A DNA stretch of 64,000 nucleotides from Ignavibacteriaceae bacterium (GCA_023229425.1 JALNZG010000009.1:62001-126000), one strand, 5' to 3'; counted from the stretch's first letter, positions 42,401 to 51,535 are shown. Numbers and translations are program-made. Notes: a model not told the origin generated them from the letters alone.

Positions 42401-42844
42401 ATGAAAGTTATTTTAAGACAGACCATCGATACATTGGGCCAAATTGGCGAAATTGTCGAGGTGAAAGACGGATACGCTTTGAATTATTTGATCCCAAAGC
42501 AGTATGCCTACTTAGCTTTAAAAGGAAACCTAAAAGCTATTGAAGAAGAGAAGAAACAACTTCAGAAAAGAAAAGATAAAGAAATTCTTGCAGCTAAATC
42601 TTTAGCCGCTGAATTGGAAAAAGTGTCTATTCAAATTTCTGTTCAAGTTGGCGAAGAAGATAAGATTTTCGGCAGCGTTACTTCTCAGATGATCGCCGAC
42701 AAGCTTAATGAAAAAGGCTTTGAGATCGAAAAGAGAAAAATTGAGATTGACGAGCAGATAAAATCGCTAGGCATTTATGATGTTAAAGTGAAAGTGCATC
42801 AAGCGGTTTCAGCTAACATTAAAGTCTGGGTTGTAAGAGAATAG
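42401..42844 (+). CDS. rplI: 50S ribosomal protein L9
   Basis: L9 binds 23S rRNA at the base of the L1 stalk. The 147-residue protein has the N-terminal domain MKVILRQTIDTLGQIGEIVEVKDGYALNYLIPK, a long central helix (KAIEEEKKQLQKRKDKEILAAKSLAAELEK) and a C-terminal domain with IFGSVTSQMIADKLNEKGF. It is the last gene of the rpsF operon, which ends at the hairpin at 43114-43155. Confidence 0.96.
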   Translation: MKVILRQTIDTLGQIGEIVEVKDGYALNYLIPKQYAYLALKGNLKAIEEEKKQLQKRKDKEILAAKSLAAELEKVSIQISVQVGEEDKIFGSVTSQMIADKLNEKGFEIEKRKIEIDEQIKSLGIYDVKVKVHQAVSANIKVWVVRE

Positions 42845-43204
42845 TACTCCATCACACAAACGTGTATGGAATAGAGAATTAAATCGTTAGCAAAAATATT
42901 CTACGCAGAATGGTGAGAATATTAGAAATTTAAGAATAACGATTAACGATATTTGATTTTTGATGTAACAAAATATTCTAACTTCTAAAATCGTTAATCC
43001 TTGTTCTGAGATCAATTATGGTTCTGGCTTTGCCAGGTTATGAATTAAGAAGTACAACTTCATCATTCTTTAATCAATATTCGATATGCTAAGTGCGGAT
43101 ACAAATTATAGAAAAGGCTGTAGCATTCCGGTAATAATCGGGATTGTTCAGCCTTTTTTATTTTTAAAAAGCTTAGCCAGTTCAAAAATTCGTTGGGAAA
43201 TAAT
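42845..43204. other. Intergenic region after rplI, with an inverted repeat
   Basis: No gene is seen. An imperfect inverted repeat is at 42933-42950 and 42990-43007, containing exact 10-bp arms GATTAACGAT and ATCGTTAATC. A small CTGGC-TTT-GCCAG palindrome is at about 43025. The rplI-operon terminator and the promoter of the next gene lie at its right end. Confidence 0.5.
43114..43162 (+). terminator. Intrinsic terminator of the rpsF operon
   Basis: AAGGCTG (43114-43120) pairs with CAGCCTT (43149-43155), with a second inner stem ATTCCG/CGGGAT, and is followed by TTTTATTTTT. Confidence 0.75.
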
Positions 43205-43236
43205 TTTGTTCGTTTCCATAAAATGTAATAGATTTG
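43205..43236 (+). promoter_or_regulatory. Bacteroidota-type promoter of the first type IX-secreted paralogue
   Basis: TTTG (43205-43208), 20 bases, TAGATTTG (43229-43236): an exact match to TTTG-N20-TAnnTTTG. The upstream segment and leader closely resemble those of the paralogue at 46203-46283. Confidence 0.7.
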
Positions 43237-43285
43237 AAATGTAAATGTTTTTCAGGGTGTTTTTTAACTTTTTTTCGGAGGTTCT

Positions 43286-46105
43286 ATGCGAAAAATAGGT
43301 TTCATCTTTATTCTTTTCTTTGTTTCATTTTCACTTTTAAGTGAAATCTTTCCACAAGTTCCAGATCAAATACAAAAATATAGGGCAGAACCCTACGGTA
43401 GTTATCAATCAAGAAAGAAAGCTATTCTTGATGGAAATAATATTCGCTCTCTCTTTATAAATACCGGAGAAATTGCTGAATGGCCATTTGAACCTTCTCT
43501 TGAATGGCCCAAAGGAACGGGACATTCTAATCTTGATGGAATGACTTTACTAATTGGCGCTGAAGTAACAGCACCTGGAAATCAAGCGGTGATTCATCCA
43601 ATAGAAGCTTCATACCGTGAACAAATGGATCGAGATCCTGTAACCGGCGAAACTTGGGGATTGGAACCGATTCCTGGTTATTCTAATCTTTCATCTTTAC
43701 AACCGGCAATGAGCGTTGACCCAAATTCGTGGCCTGCTACCTGGCCCGAGGCATTGGATTTACTTCCAGGTTATGATGGTGTATTTCCCAGTTATTTTGG
43801 CAAAAATTCAGCAAAAGCGTATGAAACCTTTTTTGTTATGGATGATTCGCGTGATGGAGAATTTTTACGCTCACCTTATAAATACTTCCCGATCTTATCA
43901 GATACTACCCGGGGAGGATTGGGGCTAAGAATCGAAACCCGTTACTTACAATTTTCCGATGCAGAAGTGCAAAACGTTCTTTTTATGAAATATAAAATCA
44001 CGAATATCTCAGATTTTTCTTACGACAAAACGTGCTTTGGTTATTATGTTGATCCCGGTGTTGGTGGGAAGGATAGTGGTGGAGACGATGTGAGATTTAA
44101 CAAAGATTTAAATTTAACCTACGCATGGGATCATGCCGGTATAGGAACTCCCGGTGGCTGGGAAACTGGTTATATGGGATTTGCGTTATTAGAAACTCCC
44201 CAAAATTTTGGTTTGTCGGCTGTTTCTTTGGTTGGACTTGCGGAAACTCCTTCAAATCCCTGGCCTATATGGGATGAAACCGTTTGGCAATCAATGGTCG
44301 GTGGTTTTGCAGATACTTCAATAACAAATACAAATGTAAATATTGTTTTTTCAAGCGGACCTTTTCCTCTTCCAAAATTTTCTACCGACTCAATTGCCAC
44401 AGCTATTATTTGTGCTAATGATTTAGACGAATTAATCCTAACATCTAAAACTGCAAAACAGTTTATTAGTAATAATTTTAGTTTAAACTCAACCTCAGGA
44501 AATGTTTCTTTAACTTTAACTAAACCAATCCACAAAGAGAAAGTTTCCGGAGTATTACCAATTCAATATTCTCTCTCAAATTATACCGGAGCGGCAACTT
44601 ATTACATCTATCATTTTACTCCTGAAGATGGCTGGTCATTAATCGGTAAGGACGAAAACAATAGCGGATATTTTTATTGGCAGACAGAATCTGTCAGGGG
44701 CGGTATCCATCATCAAATAAAGATAATTTCTGTTACAGATAACTCAATTCTAGCAGTTACATCAGGATTTTTTACAATCCAAAATCATCAAACCACCCAA
44801 CCAAATATTTTCATTCTCTCTCCAACGGACGGAGCGAAACTAACCGGAGAAGTTGATGTAAAATTTTATGGCGGTGATGCTGATGGAGACACTTGTCTCA
44901 TTAATTTCTTTTATAAAGCAGATGTCAATTCCATTCCATTTTTGGTAGCATCAAATTTGAGGGAGACGGATTTGTCCTTCACTTGGAAAACAAATAACTC
45001 ATCAAACTCATTAACCGGTGAATTGATTGGACAAATCATTTCCAAATCAGACACATCTTATTGGACTTTAAATAAGTTGACCGTAGAGAACGAAAGATCG
45101 AATCCAAGTGCAACGAATTATATGGTCGAAAGAAAAAGTACCGGAACAGGAGACATAGAATTGCATATAGTTGAACCTTCTTTAATTACGGGTGATGATT
45201 ACTTGATGGTTTTTGACTCAGCTTATTTTGATAAACCAACATTGTATTACAAACTTTATAATAAGACAAATGGAAATGCTTTTGTTGGTGATGTTTTTGA
45301 AGTGCAAAATGGAGTTGAGAGTCGGTTGTTTGATGGGTTAAGGGTTGTAGCAAATAACGATACTGGTAGTAAAGCAATAAAAGGATCATTAACAAAATGG
45401 GTGGCGGGTAATTCTAACTCTACTCTTGGTGTCTCGCCGGTTGTTAATTCGAATGGGTGGCAAGGGAAAGAAGATTATGAAATAACGTTCTATGATCACA
45501 TAGTTGATACTTCATATATTAAATCAGGGACTTATGTTACTATCCCACTAAACTTTCAAGTTATTAATATCACTTCAAATTACAAAACAAAAATTGCGAT
45601 GACAGATCCCGACAAATCAGGTTCGTTTACTCCCGGTGATGAAATTCGCATTTTAGAATTTGTTGGAGCTTCTGCTAAAACTTCATGGAGTATTTTTTAT
45701 CAAGAATTTTCGTCAAATCCAGTTCCACCCGTTGCTGGCGATGTTTTCCGTATCGTTGCAAAGAAAGAATTCGTAAAAGGAGACTCTATTACTTTTACTA
45801 CTTCCGGTTTGGTTGGTGTTAGAGATATGGATGCAAGACCTTCGTCTTATTCACTCTCGCAGAATTATCCAAATCCGTTTAATCCAGTAACAACAATTCA
45901 GTTTTCGGTTCCACAAAATGAAATGGTGAAAATAAAAGTTTACGATTTTCTCGGAGCGGAAATTGCAACACTTGTAAATAAAGAAATGAATTCCGGTAGT
46001 TACGAAGTTGATTTCAACGGTAAAACTTTTGCAAGCGGAATATATTTTGTTCGCATGGAAGCAGGAAAATTTGTTGAGACGAAGAAAGTAGTTCTCTTAA
46101 AATAA
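43286..46105 (+). CDS. Large secreted protein with type IX sorting domain, paralogue 1
   Basis: A 939-residue exported protein with signal peptide (about 1-24). The first ~390 residues (QIQKYRAEPYGSYQ, IRSLFINTGEI, WPKGTGH, LLIGAEVTAPGN, YETFFVMDDSRDGEF) are shared with the next gene and recur in Ignavibacteria as an unannotated secreted module. Residues about 405-600 contain Ig-like strands. The last ~85 residues (SLSQNYPNPFNPVTTIQF ... ASGIYFVRMEAGKFVETKK) are the type IX sorting domain. GGAGG lies 7-11 bases before the ATG. A strong hairpin ends the gene at 46114-46160. Role unknown. Confidence 0.85.
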   Translation: MRKIGFIFILFFVSFSLLSEIFPQVPDQIQKYRAEPYGSYQSRKKAILDGNNIRSLFINTGEIAEWPFEPSLEWPKGTGHSNLDGMTLLIGAEVTAPGNQAVIHPIEASYREQMDRDPVTGETWGLEPIPGYSNLSSLQPAMSVDPNSWPATWPEALDLLPGYDGVFPSYFGKNSAKAYETFFVMDDSRDGEFLRSPYKYFPILSDTTRGGLGLRIETRYLQFSDAEVQNVLFMKYKITNISDFSYDKTCFGYYVDPGVGGKDSGGDDVRFNKDLNLTYAWDHAGIGTPGGWETGYMGFALLETPQNFGLSAVSLVGLAETPSNPWPIWDETVWQSMVGGFADTSITNTNVNIVFSSGPFPLPKFSTDSIATAIICANDLDELILTSKTAKQFISNNFSLNSTSGNVSLTLTKPIHKEKVSGVLPIQYSLSNYTGAATYYIYHFTPEDGWSLIGKDENNSGYFYWQTESVRGGIHHQIKIISVTDNSILAVTSGFFTIQNHQTTQPNIFILSPTDGAKLTGEVDVKFYGGDADGDTCLINFFYKADVNSIPFLVASNLRETDLSFTWKTNNSSNSLTGELIGQIISKSDTSYWTLNKLTVENERSNPSATNYMVERKSTGTGDIELHIVEPSLITGDDYLMVFDSAYFDKPTLYYKLYNKTNGNAFVGDVFEVQNGVESRLFDGLRVVANNDTGSKAIKGSLTKWVAGNSNSTLGVSPVVNSNGWQGKEDYEITFYDHIVDTSYIKSGTYVTIPLNFQVINITSNYKTKIAMTDPDKSGSFTPGDEIRILEFVGASAKTSWSIFYQEFSSNPVPPVAGDVFRIVAKKEFVKGDSITFTTSGLVGVRDMDARPSSYSLSQNYPNPFNPVTTIQFSVPQNEMVKIKVYDFLGAEIATLVNKEMNSGSYEVDFNGKTFASGIYFVRMEAGKFVETKKVVLLK

Positions 46106-46113
46106 TCGGTATT

Positions 46114-46165
46114 AATAGCACGCGGATAATCTGATTAAATCAGTATGATCCGCTGCTATTGTTTT
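46114..46165 (+). terminator. Intrinsic terminator after paralogue 1
   Basis: AATAGC...GCGGAT at 46114-46127 pairs with ATCCGC...GCTATT at 46148-46160, with an inner CTGATT/AATCAG stem, followed by GTTTTC. Confidence 0.65.
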
Positions 46166-46202
46166 CATTATCAGAATCAGTTCAAGATTCATTGGAAAAG
46201 AT

Positions 46203-46234
46203 TTTGTTCGTTTCAGTAAAATTTTATAGTTTTA
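46203..46234 (+). promoter_or_regulatory. Bacteroidota-type promoter of the second type IX-secreted paralogue
   Basis: TTTG (46203-46206), 20 bases, TAGTTTTA (46227-46234). It keeps the same spacing and leader as at 43205-43236, so the promoter was duplicated with the gene. Confidence 0.6.
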
Positions 46235-46283
46235 AAATGCAAATGTAGCTCTGAGTGTTTTTTAACTTTTTTTCGGAGGTTCT

Positions 46284-48071
46284 ATGCGAAAAACAGGTTT
46301 CATCTTCATTCTTTTCTTTGCTTCATTTTCACTTTTAAGTGAAATTTTTCCACAAATTCCAGATCAAATACAAAAATATAGGGCAGAGCCTTATGCTAAT
46401 TATAAATATGAAAAAGAAAGCATTCTCGATGGAAATTTAATCAGAACATTATTTAAAAATACCGGAGAGATTGGGCATTGGCCCTATCGACCGTCTGTTG
46501 AATGGCCCAAAGGAACCGGACATACTTATTTAGATGGTATGACTTTATTAATTGGCGCTGAAGTAACTGCTCCGGGGAATCAACAAATTATTCATCCGAT
46601 TGAAACCTCATACCGCGAAGAAATGGATCGGGATTCGATAACAGGAGAAGTTTGGGGAATAGAACCAATTCCCGGTTACTCAAATCCTTCGTCTTCTAAA
46701 CCGGCAACGAGTATTGACAAAACTTCATGGCCTGATGTTTGGCCTGATGCATTAGGCTTAGGATCAGAATGGAATGGACACTGGTATGGGTATTGGGGAC
46801 GGGATGTAAAAACTGCCAGCTTTGAAACCTTTTTCATAATGGATGATTCGCAGGATAAAGAATTCACCCGATCCCCCTACCGTTTTTTCCCTGTCTTATC
46901 AGACACAAACCGTGGTGGGTTGGGGTTAAGGGTTGAAGTCCGCGGATATCAATGCTCAAAAATGTCATATCCTTTAGCAGATAACATTCTCTTCTGGCAC
47001 TATGATATTGTTAATATTTCAGATTTTTCATATGACTCAACATGTATTGGTTTTTACTTCGATTCAGGTGTAGGTGGCACCAATGATAATGGGGATAATG
47101 TCGGATATGATAAAAATTTGGAAATAATTTATGCTTATGATAGTGATGGTCTTGGAACTCCTGGCAATTGGGTGACAGGGTATATTGGAGTTATGCTTTT
47201 AGAAACCCCATCAAACAGTGTGAATGGAATTGATGATGATGGAGATGGTATGATCGATGAGAGGCGAGATGATGGAGTTGATAATGACCATGACTGGATT
47301 GGCTATTTAGATATAAATAACAACGGGAAATGGGATTCGCCAACTGAACCGCTAAATAATGATGTTGGAAAAGACGGCGTGGGACATTATGATAATCAAT
47401 ATATAGGCCCTGATGAAGGTGAAGGAGACGGAATACCGACCGACGGGGAACCCAATTTTGATAAAACCGATAATGATGAATCCGATCAGATTGGAATAAC
47501 GGCAGTCTCATTAAATTATGTCTCTCAAACTCCATCTAGTTTTTGGCCCAAAAATGATGATGTGGTTTGGAGCAAAATGGTTGGTGGTATTGGTGATACA
47601 TTAATTGCAAACGCAAATGTTAGCGCATTGTTTTCAAGTGGTCCTTTCCCATTGCAAAAATTTTTAAGAGAAAGAATTTCTACTGCAATTATTTGTGCTG
47701 ATAATGTAGAAAAGTTGACAAACACTGCAACTTTTGCAAGAAAACTCTATAACAACGACTATGATTTCACCACTGTAGGAATTGATGATGAAGATTTGGT
47801 TTCGGTAATTAATTTTTCACTTTCACAAAACTATCCAAATCCATTTAACCCGGTAACAAAAATTCAGTTTACTCTTCCGCAAAATGAAGTGGTTAAAATA
47901 AAAATTTACGATTTCCTTGGAGCGGAGATTGCAACACTAATAAATAGAGAAATGAATTCTGGTAGTTACGAAGTTGATTTCAACGGCAAAACTTTTGCAA
48001 GCGGAATATATTTTGTTCGCATGGAAGCAGGAAAATTTGTTGAGACGAAGAAAATAGTTCTCTTAAAATAA
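46284..48071 (+). CDS. Large secreted protein with type IX sorting domain, paralogue 2
   Basis: A 595-residue exported protein closely related to the previous gene through the signal peptide, the first ~300 residues and the C-terminal sorting domain (FSLSQNYPNPFNPVTKIQF ... FVETKKIVLLK). It lacks the Ig-like middle of paralogue 1 but has an Asp/Gly-rich insert at about 311-404 (GIDDDGDGMIDERRDDG, YLDINNNGKW, DEGEGDGIPTDGEP) likely to bind calcium. It has its own promoter and the same GGAGG ribosome site. Function unknown. Confidence 0.85.
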   Translation: MRKTGFIFILFFASFSLLSEIFPQIPDQIQKYRAEPYANYKYEKESILDGNLIRTLFKNTGEIGHWPYRPSVEWPKGTGHTYLDGMTLLIGAEVTAPGNQQIIHPIETSYREEMDRDSITGEVWGIEPIPGYSNPSSSKPATSIDKTSWPDVWPDALGLGSEWNGHWYGYWGRDVKTASFETFFIMDDSQDKEFTRSPYRFFPVLSDTNRGGLGLRVEVRGYQCSKMSYPLADNILFWHYDIVNISDFSYDSTCIGFYFDSGVGGTNDNGDNVGYDKNLEIIYAYDSDGLGTPGNWVTGYIGVMLLETPSNSVNGIDDDGDGMIDERRDDGVDNDHDWIGYLDINNNGKWDSPTEPLNNDVGKDGVGHYDNQYIGPDEGEGDGIPTDGEPNFDKTDNDESDQIGITAVSLNYVSQTPSSFWPKNDDVVWSKMVGGIGDTLIANANVSALFSSGPFPLQKFLRERISTAIICADNVEKLTNTATFARKLYNNDYDFTTVGIDDEDLVSVINFSLSQNYPNPFNPVTKIQFTLPQNEVVKIKIYDFLGAEIATLINREMNSGSYEVDFNGKTFASGIYFVRMEAGKFVETKKIVLLK

Positions 48072-48134
48072 CGGAACAGCGCACAAAGTTTGTTGATGAT
48101 TATAGTAATGCAGTTGTTTTAAAAAGTTTATTAG

Positions 48135-48222
48135 TGCCACACTGAGTGAATTCGAAGGGTGAATGAAGCGGGAATTCCCGTTTCTTGGTTTCTCATTTCT
48201 CGACTTCGCTCGAAAGGACGGT
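48135..48222. repeat. Dispersed palindromic repeat, second copy
   Basis: Shares CTCATTTCTCGACTTCGCTC and a following GACGG with 1329-1358, preceded by a degenerate CACTGAGTGAATTCG version of the first hairpin and a CGGGAATTCCCG palindrome near 48170. Confidence 0.6.
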
Positions 48223-48244
48223 GTTAATTCTTAGGTGAGTCTCA

Positions 48245-48697
48245 TTACACCACTCTGACTTTTATTACTACCTTTATTACTTCTGATTTCTTTGTAATAG
48301 CTATCCCCGGTTTGTGAACTTCGTGCGGAAAGATTATCGCAAAAGTTTTTTCAATTAAAGGAAAATGGTTCCCGCCACCGATAAAAAACTGGACATCTTT
48401 TTCTTTGTCATATTCAGTTAAGTGAGGTACTTTATTAATGTCTTCAATTCCTATTTGCTCAAAACCTTTTGAAACAAATTGAATATCAATATACTTTCGA
48501 TGCGCTTCCCATTTTAATTCTTCAGCAGATTGAGTTTCATATCTGTTCACGATTGCAAAAACATTTTCACAGTCAAGAGGATATTTGCCGTTTGCAACAT
48601 GTGTAAAATCGGTACGCAGTAAATAATCGAATGCCGTTCTGAAATTTTTGTGCATCCCGAAGCATAGAGAAGCATTTCTAAGATCATCAATTACCAT
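48245..48697 (-). CDS. YhcH/YjgK/YiaL family protein
   Basis: A 150-residue cupin-like protein of the YhcH/EbgC family. Motifs include the N-terminal FDYLLRTDF, ELKWEAHRKYIDIQFVSKGFEQIG and the metal-site-like stretch FAIIFPHEVHKPGI near 116-129. Relatives are found with sialic acid, galactoside and uronate genes; their chemistry is unsettled, but anomer or sugar-acid handling is suggested. It begins 2 bases after the MFS transporter gene, so both are probably one unit for a sugar derivative. Confidence 0.85.
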   Translation of the reverse strand: MVIDDLRNASLCFGMHKNFRTAFDYLLRTDFTHVANGKYPLDCENVFAIVNRYETQSAEELKWEAHRKYIDIQFVSKGFEQIGIEDINKVPHLTEYDKEKDVQFFIGGGNHFPLIEKTFAIIFPHEVHKPGIAITKKSEVIKVVIKVRVV

Positions 48698-48699
48698 AA

Positions 48700-50085
48700 C
48701 TATACCGCCTTCTCTTTAAAACCTTTTATCATCCATTTTCTTGCAAGGAATAAACCAACCGGACTGATGATGGCTATGAATCCATAAATTAACCACATCA
48801 TTTGTGTGTTCATCAATTGCGGCGCAACTCCTTCGGGGCAATAGTGCATTAAGAACCAGCCGGAATACAAACTTGTTACTACCTTTGTTAAAAACCAGGG
48901 GAACTGTCCGATGCCCATATAAATACCGGTCATTCCTTTCGGTGCTATTTCTGCAACCCATTGGAGAAATCTCGGCTGCCACATCGCTTCGCCAATCGTC
49001 ATGATAATTAAATATCCAAAAACTGTGTAGAGATTTGGTCCAAATGCAAGTAAAAATGTCGGGGAAGCCATCACGAGCGTTCCGAGGATCATCATCTTAT
49101 ATGCATTTCTATTGGAAGTAAAAGCCGCAACCATCGGTGTTAAAATAAAAATTAAAATTGGATTGAAGTTTGTGAAGAACTCAAAATTATCGCTCACAAC
49201 GCCGGTGAAAGCCCGGTTAAAATAAACGGGAAGCGTAAGCCAGTTATGCGCGAACAAGGTTTGCACGGGAATCAAAATAAAAATGAAATAGAGAAAACGT
49301 AAATCCTTTAAAGGAAAATTTTTCATGTAATATTTCATTTTATCTTTTAAAGGAAGCTCCTCAATAGAATTTTTCCCTTCAGATTTCGAACTAATATCTG
49401 TTACCGTCGCATCTTTAATAGCTTTGTTTGTAATAACAAACATCACCACAAAAATTCCCGCAACGGTAAGAATTACATACACCCAAAAGACACCGGTTAT
49501 TGCGAAACTTTTTCTGATGGGAGGCGAAAGTAAACCGGGTAAAAATGCGCCGAGATTCATAACTGCGTACAACATCGCGTAACCCATTGCAGAAGTTTTT
49601 TCTGTTGTAAATTGCTTTACGGCTGCATACGCTGCAGGCTGGTAAATTCCGTAGCCGAGGACAATCCAAAAAATTCCGAACATTGCAACTGAGTGGGGAA
49701 TTGACCAAAGTCCGTTTACGCCAAACTGTGGACTGATAGTGAGCAAAACTCTTCCAACCAACATTAAGATCAACGAAACGAGAAAGGATTTTCTTACGCC
49801 GATAATATCAACTGCGGCGCCGAGAAAAAGCATGCTTAGCGTAATTCCGGCAGTAAGAACACCAACCATTTGCCCTGCGTAAATATCGTTCAACCCGATG
49901 TAATCATTGAAGAAAATAGTAAGCAAACCAACAACGCCGAAGTATGTCAATCCCTCAAGCAGATAAGAAAGATTAACGCCCCACAGCGCGCGTGGTGCGC
50001 GGAATAAATCGATAAATGGTTGAGTAACTTCTGATACTGTTTGCTGAAAAACGCTTTTGCCGGTTGTGTTTTTTTGTTCTTCCAT
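48700..50085 (-). CDS. Major facilitator superfamily transporter
   Basis: A 461-residue inner-membrane transporter with 12 predicted helices. The N-terminal half has WGVNLSYLLEGLTYFGVVGLLTIFF and LGAAVDIIGVRKSFLVSLI, resembling the MFS loop 2-3 motif, and YGIYQPAAYAAVKQFTTEKTSAMGYAMLYAVMNLGAFLPG. The last pattern recalls peptide/proton symporters, but the substrate cannot be assigned. It is followed closely by the YhcH-like gene, which favours a carbohydrate or related ligand. Confidence 0.85.
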   Translation of the reverse strand: MEEQKNTTGKSVFQQTVSEVTQPFIDLFRAPRALWGVNLSYLLEGLTYFGVVGLLTIFFNDYIGLNDIYAGQMVGVLTAGITLSMLFLGAAVDIIGVRKSFLVSLILMLVGRVLLTISPQFGVNGLWSIPHSVAMFGIFWIVLGYGIYQPAAYAAVKQFTTEKTSAMGYAMLYAVMNLGAFLPGLLSPPIRKSFAITGVFWVYVILTVAGIFVVMFVITNKAIKDATVTDISSKSEGKNSIEELPLKDKMKYYMKNFPLKDLRFLYFIFILIPVQTLFAHNWLTLPVYFNRAFTGVVSDNFEFFTNFNPILIFILTPMVAAFTSNRNAYKMMILGTLVMASPTFLLAFGPNLYTVFGYLIIMTIGEAMWQPRFLQWVAEIAPKGMTGIYMGIGQFPWFLTKVVTSLYSGWFLMHYCPEGVAPQLMNTQMMWLIYGFIAIISPVGLFLARKWMIKGFKEKAV

Positions 50086-50240
50086 TACATTCCTTTTAGT
50101 CCAAAATGATGTTAATTATTCTATGAAATTCTTATTGAAAAATAGGAAGGAACTTTGACAATTATAAATAGAGAAAGGCTGCATTTGATCAATTATTTTA
50201 TAATACAGAAGATTTTCGGCGGTAATGAAGATGCTTTTTC

Positions 50241-50828
50241 TTATTCTATTTTTCCTTCGATGAGCGCTTTCTGAAGCAAATCTAATACTCCTAATTCTTT
50301 AGCCCAATTCAACAGATACTCTTTATCTAATAAGGTTCCCTGTACTTTAATAACGCCCAATACATCTTTCCACTGATGTTCGGAAGTACTCCCACCTAAT
50401 TTAAACCACTCTAACTTATAAAGAATAATGTCTTCCGCGGAGCAGAGGTTAACTTGAATGGAATCTTCTTCCTCCGAGAGATTATCTCTTCGTTTTCTTT
50501 CAAATGATTTCTGATAATATTTCTTTTCTTTAAGAATAAACACATCGATTTTCAACATCGTTTCAAGATGGATTAGATTAAAAGAGGAACGGGTTTTTAT
50601 TGCATCTAAAATCATATTCTCATCAACATAAAAGGCATGCTGTAATTTTTTAACCAGCAAACTTACCTGATTTTGTTTCAAGTCTGAAACCAAGTCAATA
50701 TCCATCGTGGCTCGAGCAATACCGTAAACAGAACTCGCAACAGAACCGCCGATATAATAGACAATGCCTAATTCTTCAAACGCACGCACTACCGGTTCAA
50801 GCGCATTTTGTAGTTCGTTATTCTTCAT
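50241..50828 (-). CDS. Nucleotidyltransferase-fold protein (AbiEii/MNT-like)
   Basis: A 195-residue protein of the minimal nucleotidyltransferase superfamily. The core is GIVYYIGGSVASSVYGIARATMDIDLVSDL: the GGS motif at 27-29, then Asp43 and Asp45, with a third acid Asp95 in MLKIDVFIL. It overlaps the upstream 86-residue gene by 4 bases (ATGA). Such pairs are widespread as possible toxin-antitoxin or regulatory modules; whether it AMPylates or nucleotidylates RNA or protein is unknown. Confidence 0.85.
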   Translation of the reverse strand: MKNNELQNALEPVVRAFEELGIVYYIGGSVASSVYGIARATMDIDLVSDLKQNQVSLLVKKLQHAFYVDENMILDAIKTRSSFNLIHLETMLKIDVFILKEKKYYQKSFERKRRDNLSEEEDSIQVNLCSAEDIILYKLEWFKLGGSTSEHQWKDVLGVIKVQGTLLDKEYLLNWAKELGVLDLLQKALIEGKIE

Positions 50829-51085
50829 ACTCTGTGTTTGTCAAAATATTTTTGAATCGTTGCCGCCAATTCATTACTATAATGATATTTCACAAAAAGA
50901 ATATCGTGCTCTTGTTTGGTTAAATTTGGATTAGCACGTGCAATGGCTCTTTTTGAAAGTTTTATAATTGTTGAAGAAAAAGAGAGCATTTGGTCGAACT
51001 TTTTTGCAAAAGAAATCCTCCGAAGAAGAAAGATAAGCATCTTTTCAACTTCCGGATGTGTATCGTTTAATTGAGTCGTCAGCAT
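50825..51085 (-). CDS. Small helical partner of the nucleotidyltransferase
   Basis: An 86-residue protein with the pattern AKKFDQMLSFSSTIIKLSKRAIARANPNLTKQEHDILFVKYHY, helical with a conserved Arg-Ala-x-x-Pro-x-x-x-x-x-E segment. Proteins of this kind are regularly found beside nucleotidyltransferases of the 50241 type. Its stop overlaps that gene's ATG. The start at 51085 is used because an upstream ATG at 51205 would place the N-terminus inside the lipoprotein gene. An antitoxin or adaptor role is inference. Confidence 0.75.
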   Translation of the reverse strand: MLTTQLNDTHPEVEKMLIFLLRRISFAKKFDQMLSFSSTIIKLSKRAIARANPNLTKQEHDILFVKYHYSNELAATIQKYFDKHRV

Positions 51086-51089
51086 TATG

Positions 51090-51521
51090 TTATTCTTCTC
51101 CCAAATCAAATTCTTTTTCTGCTGCAACTGTTTGAGCGGAGTTATTGTCTTTGATGTTGATAACGAGTTTGTATTTCCCTTTAACGAAAGTTGAATCAAG
51201 CTCAAATTGAATGTTAAGCTGCTGGTCGGTAAGCTTATCTTTTTCTTTATTTGTCATAACATCGAAAAACTTGTTGTTCACAAAGGAGCCATCCGGTTTT
51301 TGCAAATCAACGGAGTAACTTAGTTCAGAATTAAAAAATCCGTCTGCTTCATTTTGTTGAAATCCTTTTACAATTACGGAAGCATTAACTTCCCATGCCC
51401 CCTCACCCATATCAAACGCGGCTGCTTCGGGATTAATTGCCTGCAGTGTTGTTTCTTCTTTTTTACCACAGCTGGTAATGAAGAGAAATGCTAAAACTAG
51501 AATTGATAAGTACTTCATCAT
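51090..51521 (-). CDS. Small lipoprotein, function unknown
   Basis: A 143-residue predicted lipoprotein: signal peptide MMKYLSILVLAFLFITSC with Cys18, then about 120 residues of beta-rich sequence (GEGAWEVNASVIVKGFQQNEADGFFNSELSYSVDLQK, and KGKYKLVINIKDNNSAQTV), like a small immunoglobulin-type domain. No family is recognised. It stops 4 bases before the ATG of the 86-residue gene and starts just after the serC terminator. Confidence 0.8.
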   Translation of the reverse strand: MMKYLSILVLAFLFITSCGKKEETTLQAINPEAAAFDMGEGAWEVNASVIVKGFQQNEADGFFNSELSYSVDLQKPDGSFVNNKFFDVMTNKEKDKLTDQQLNIQFELDSTFVKGKYKLVINIKDNNSAQTVAAEKEFDLGEE

Positions 51522-51535
51522 AAACCTTTTTTAAA

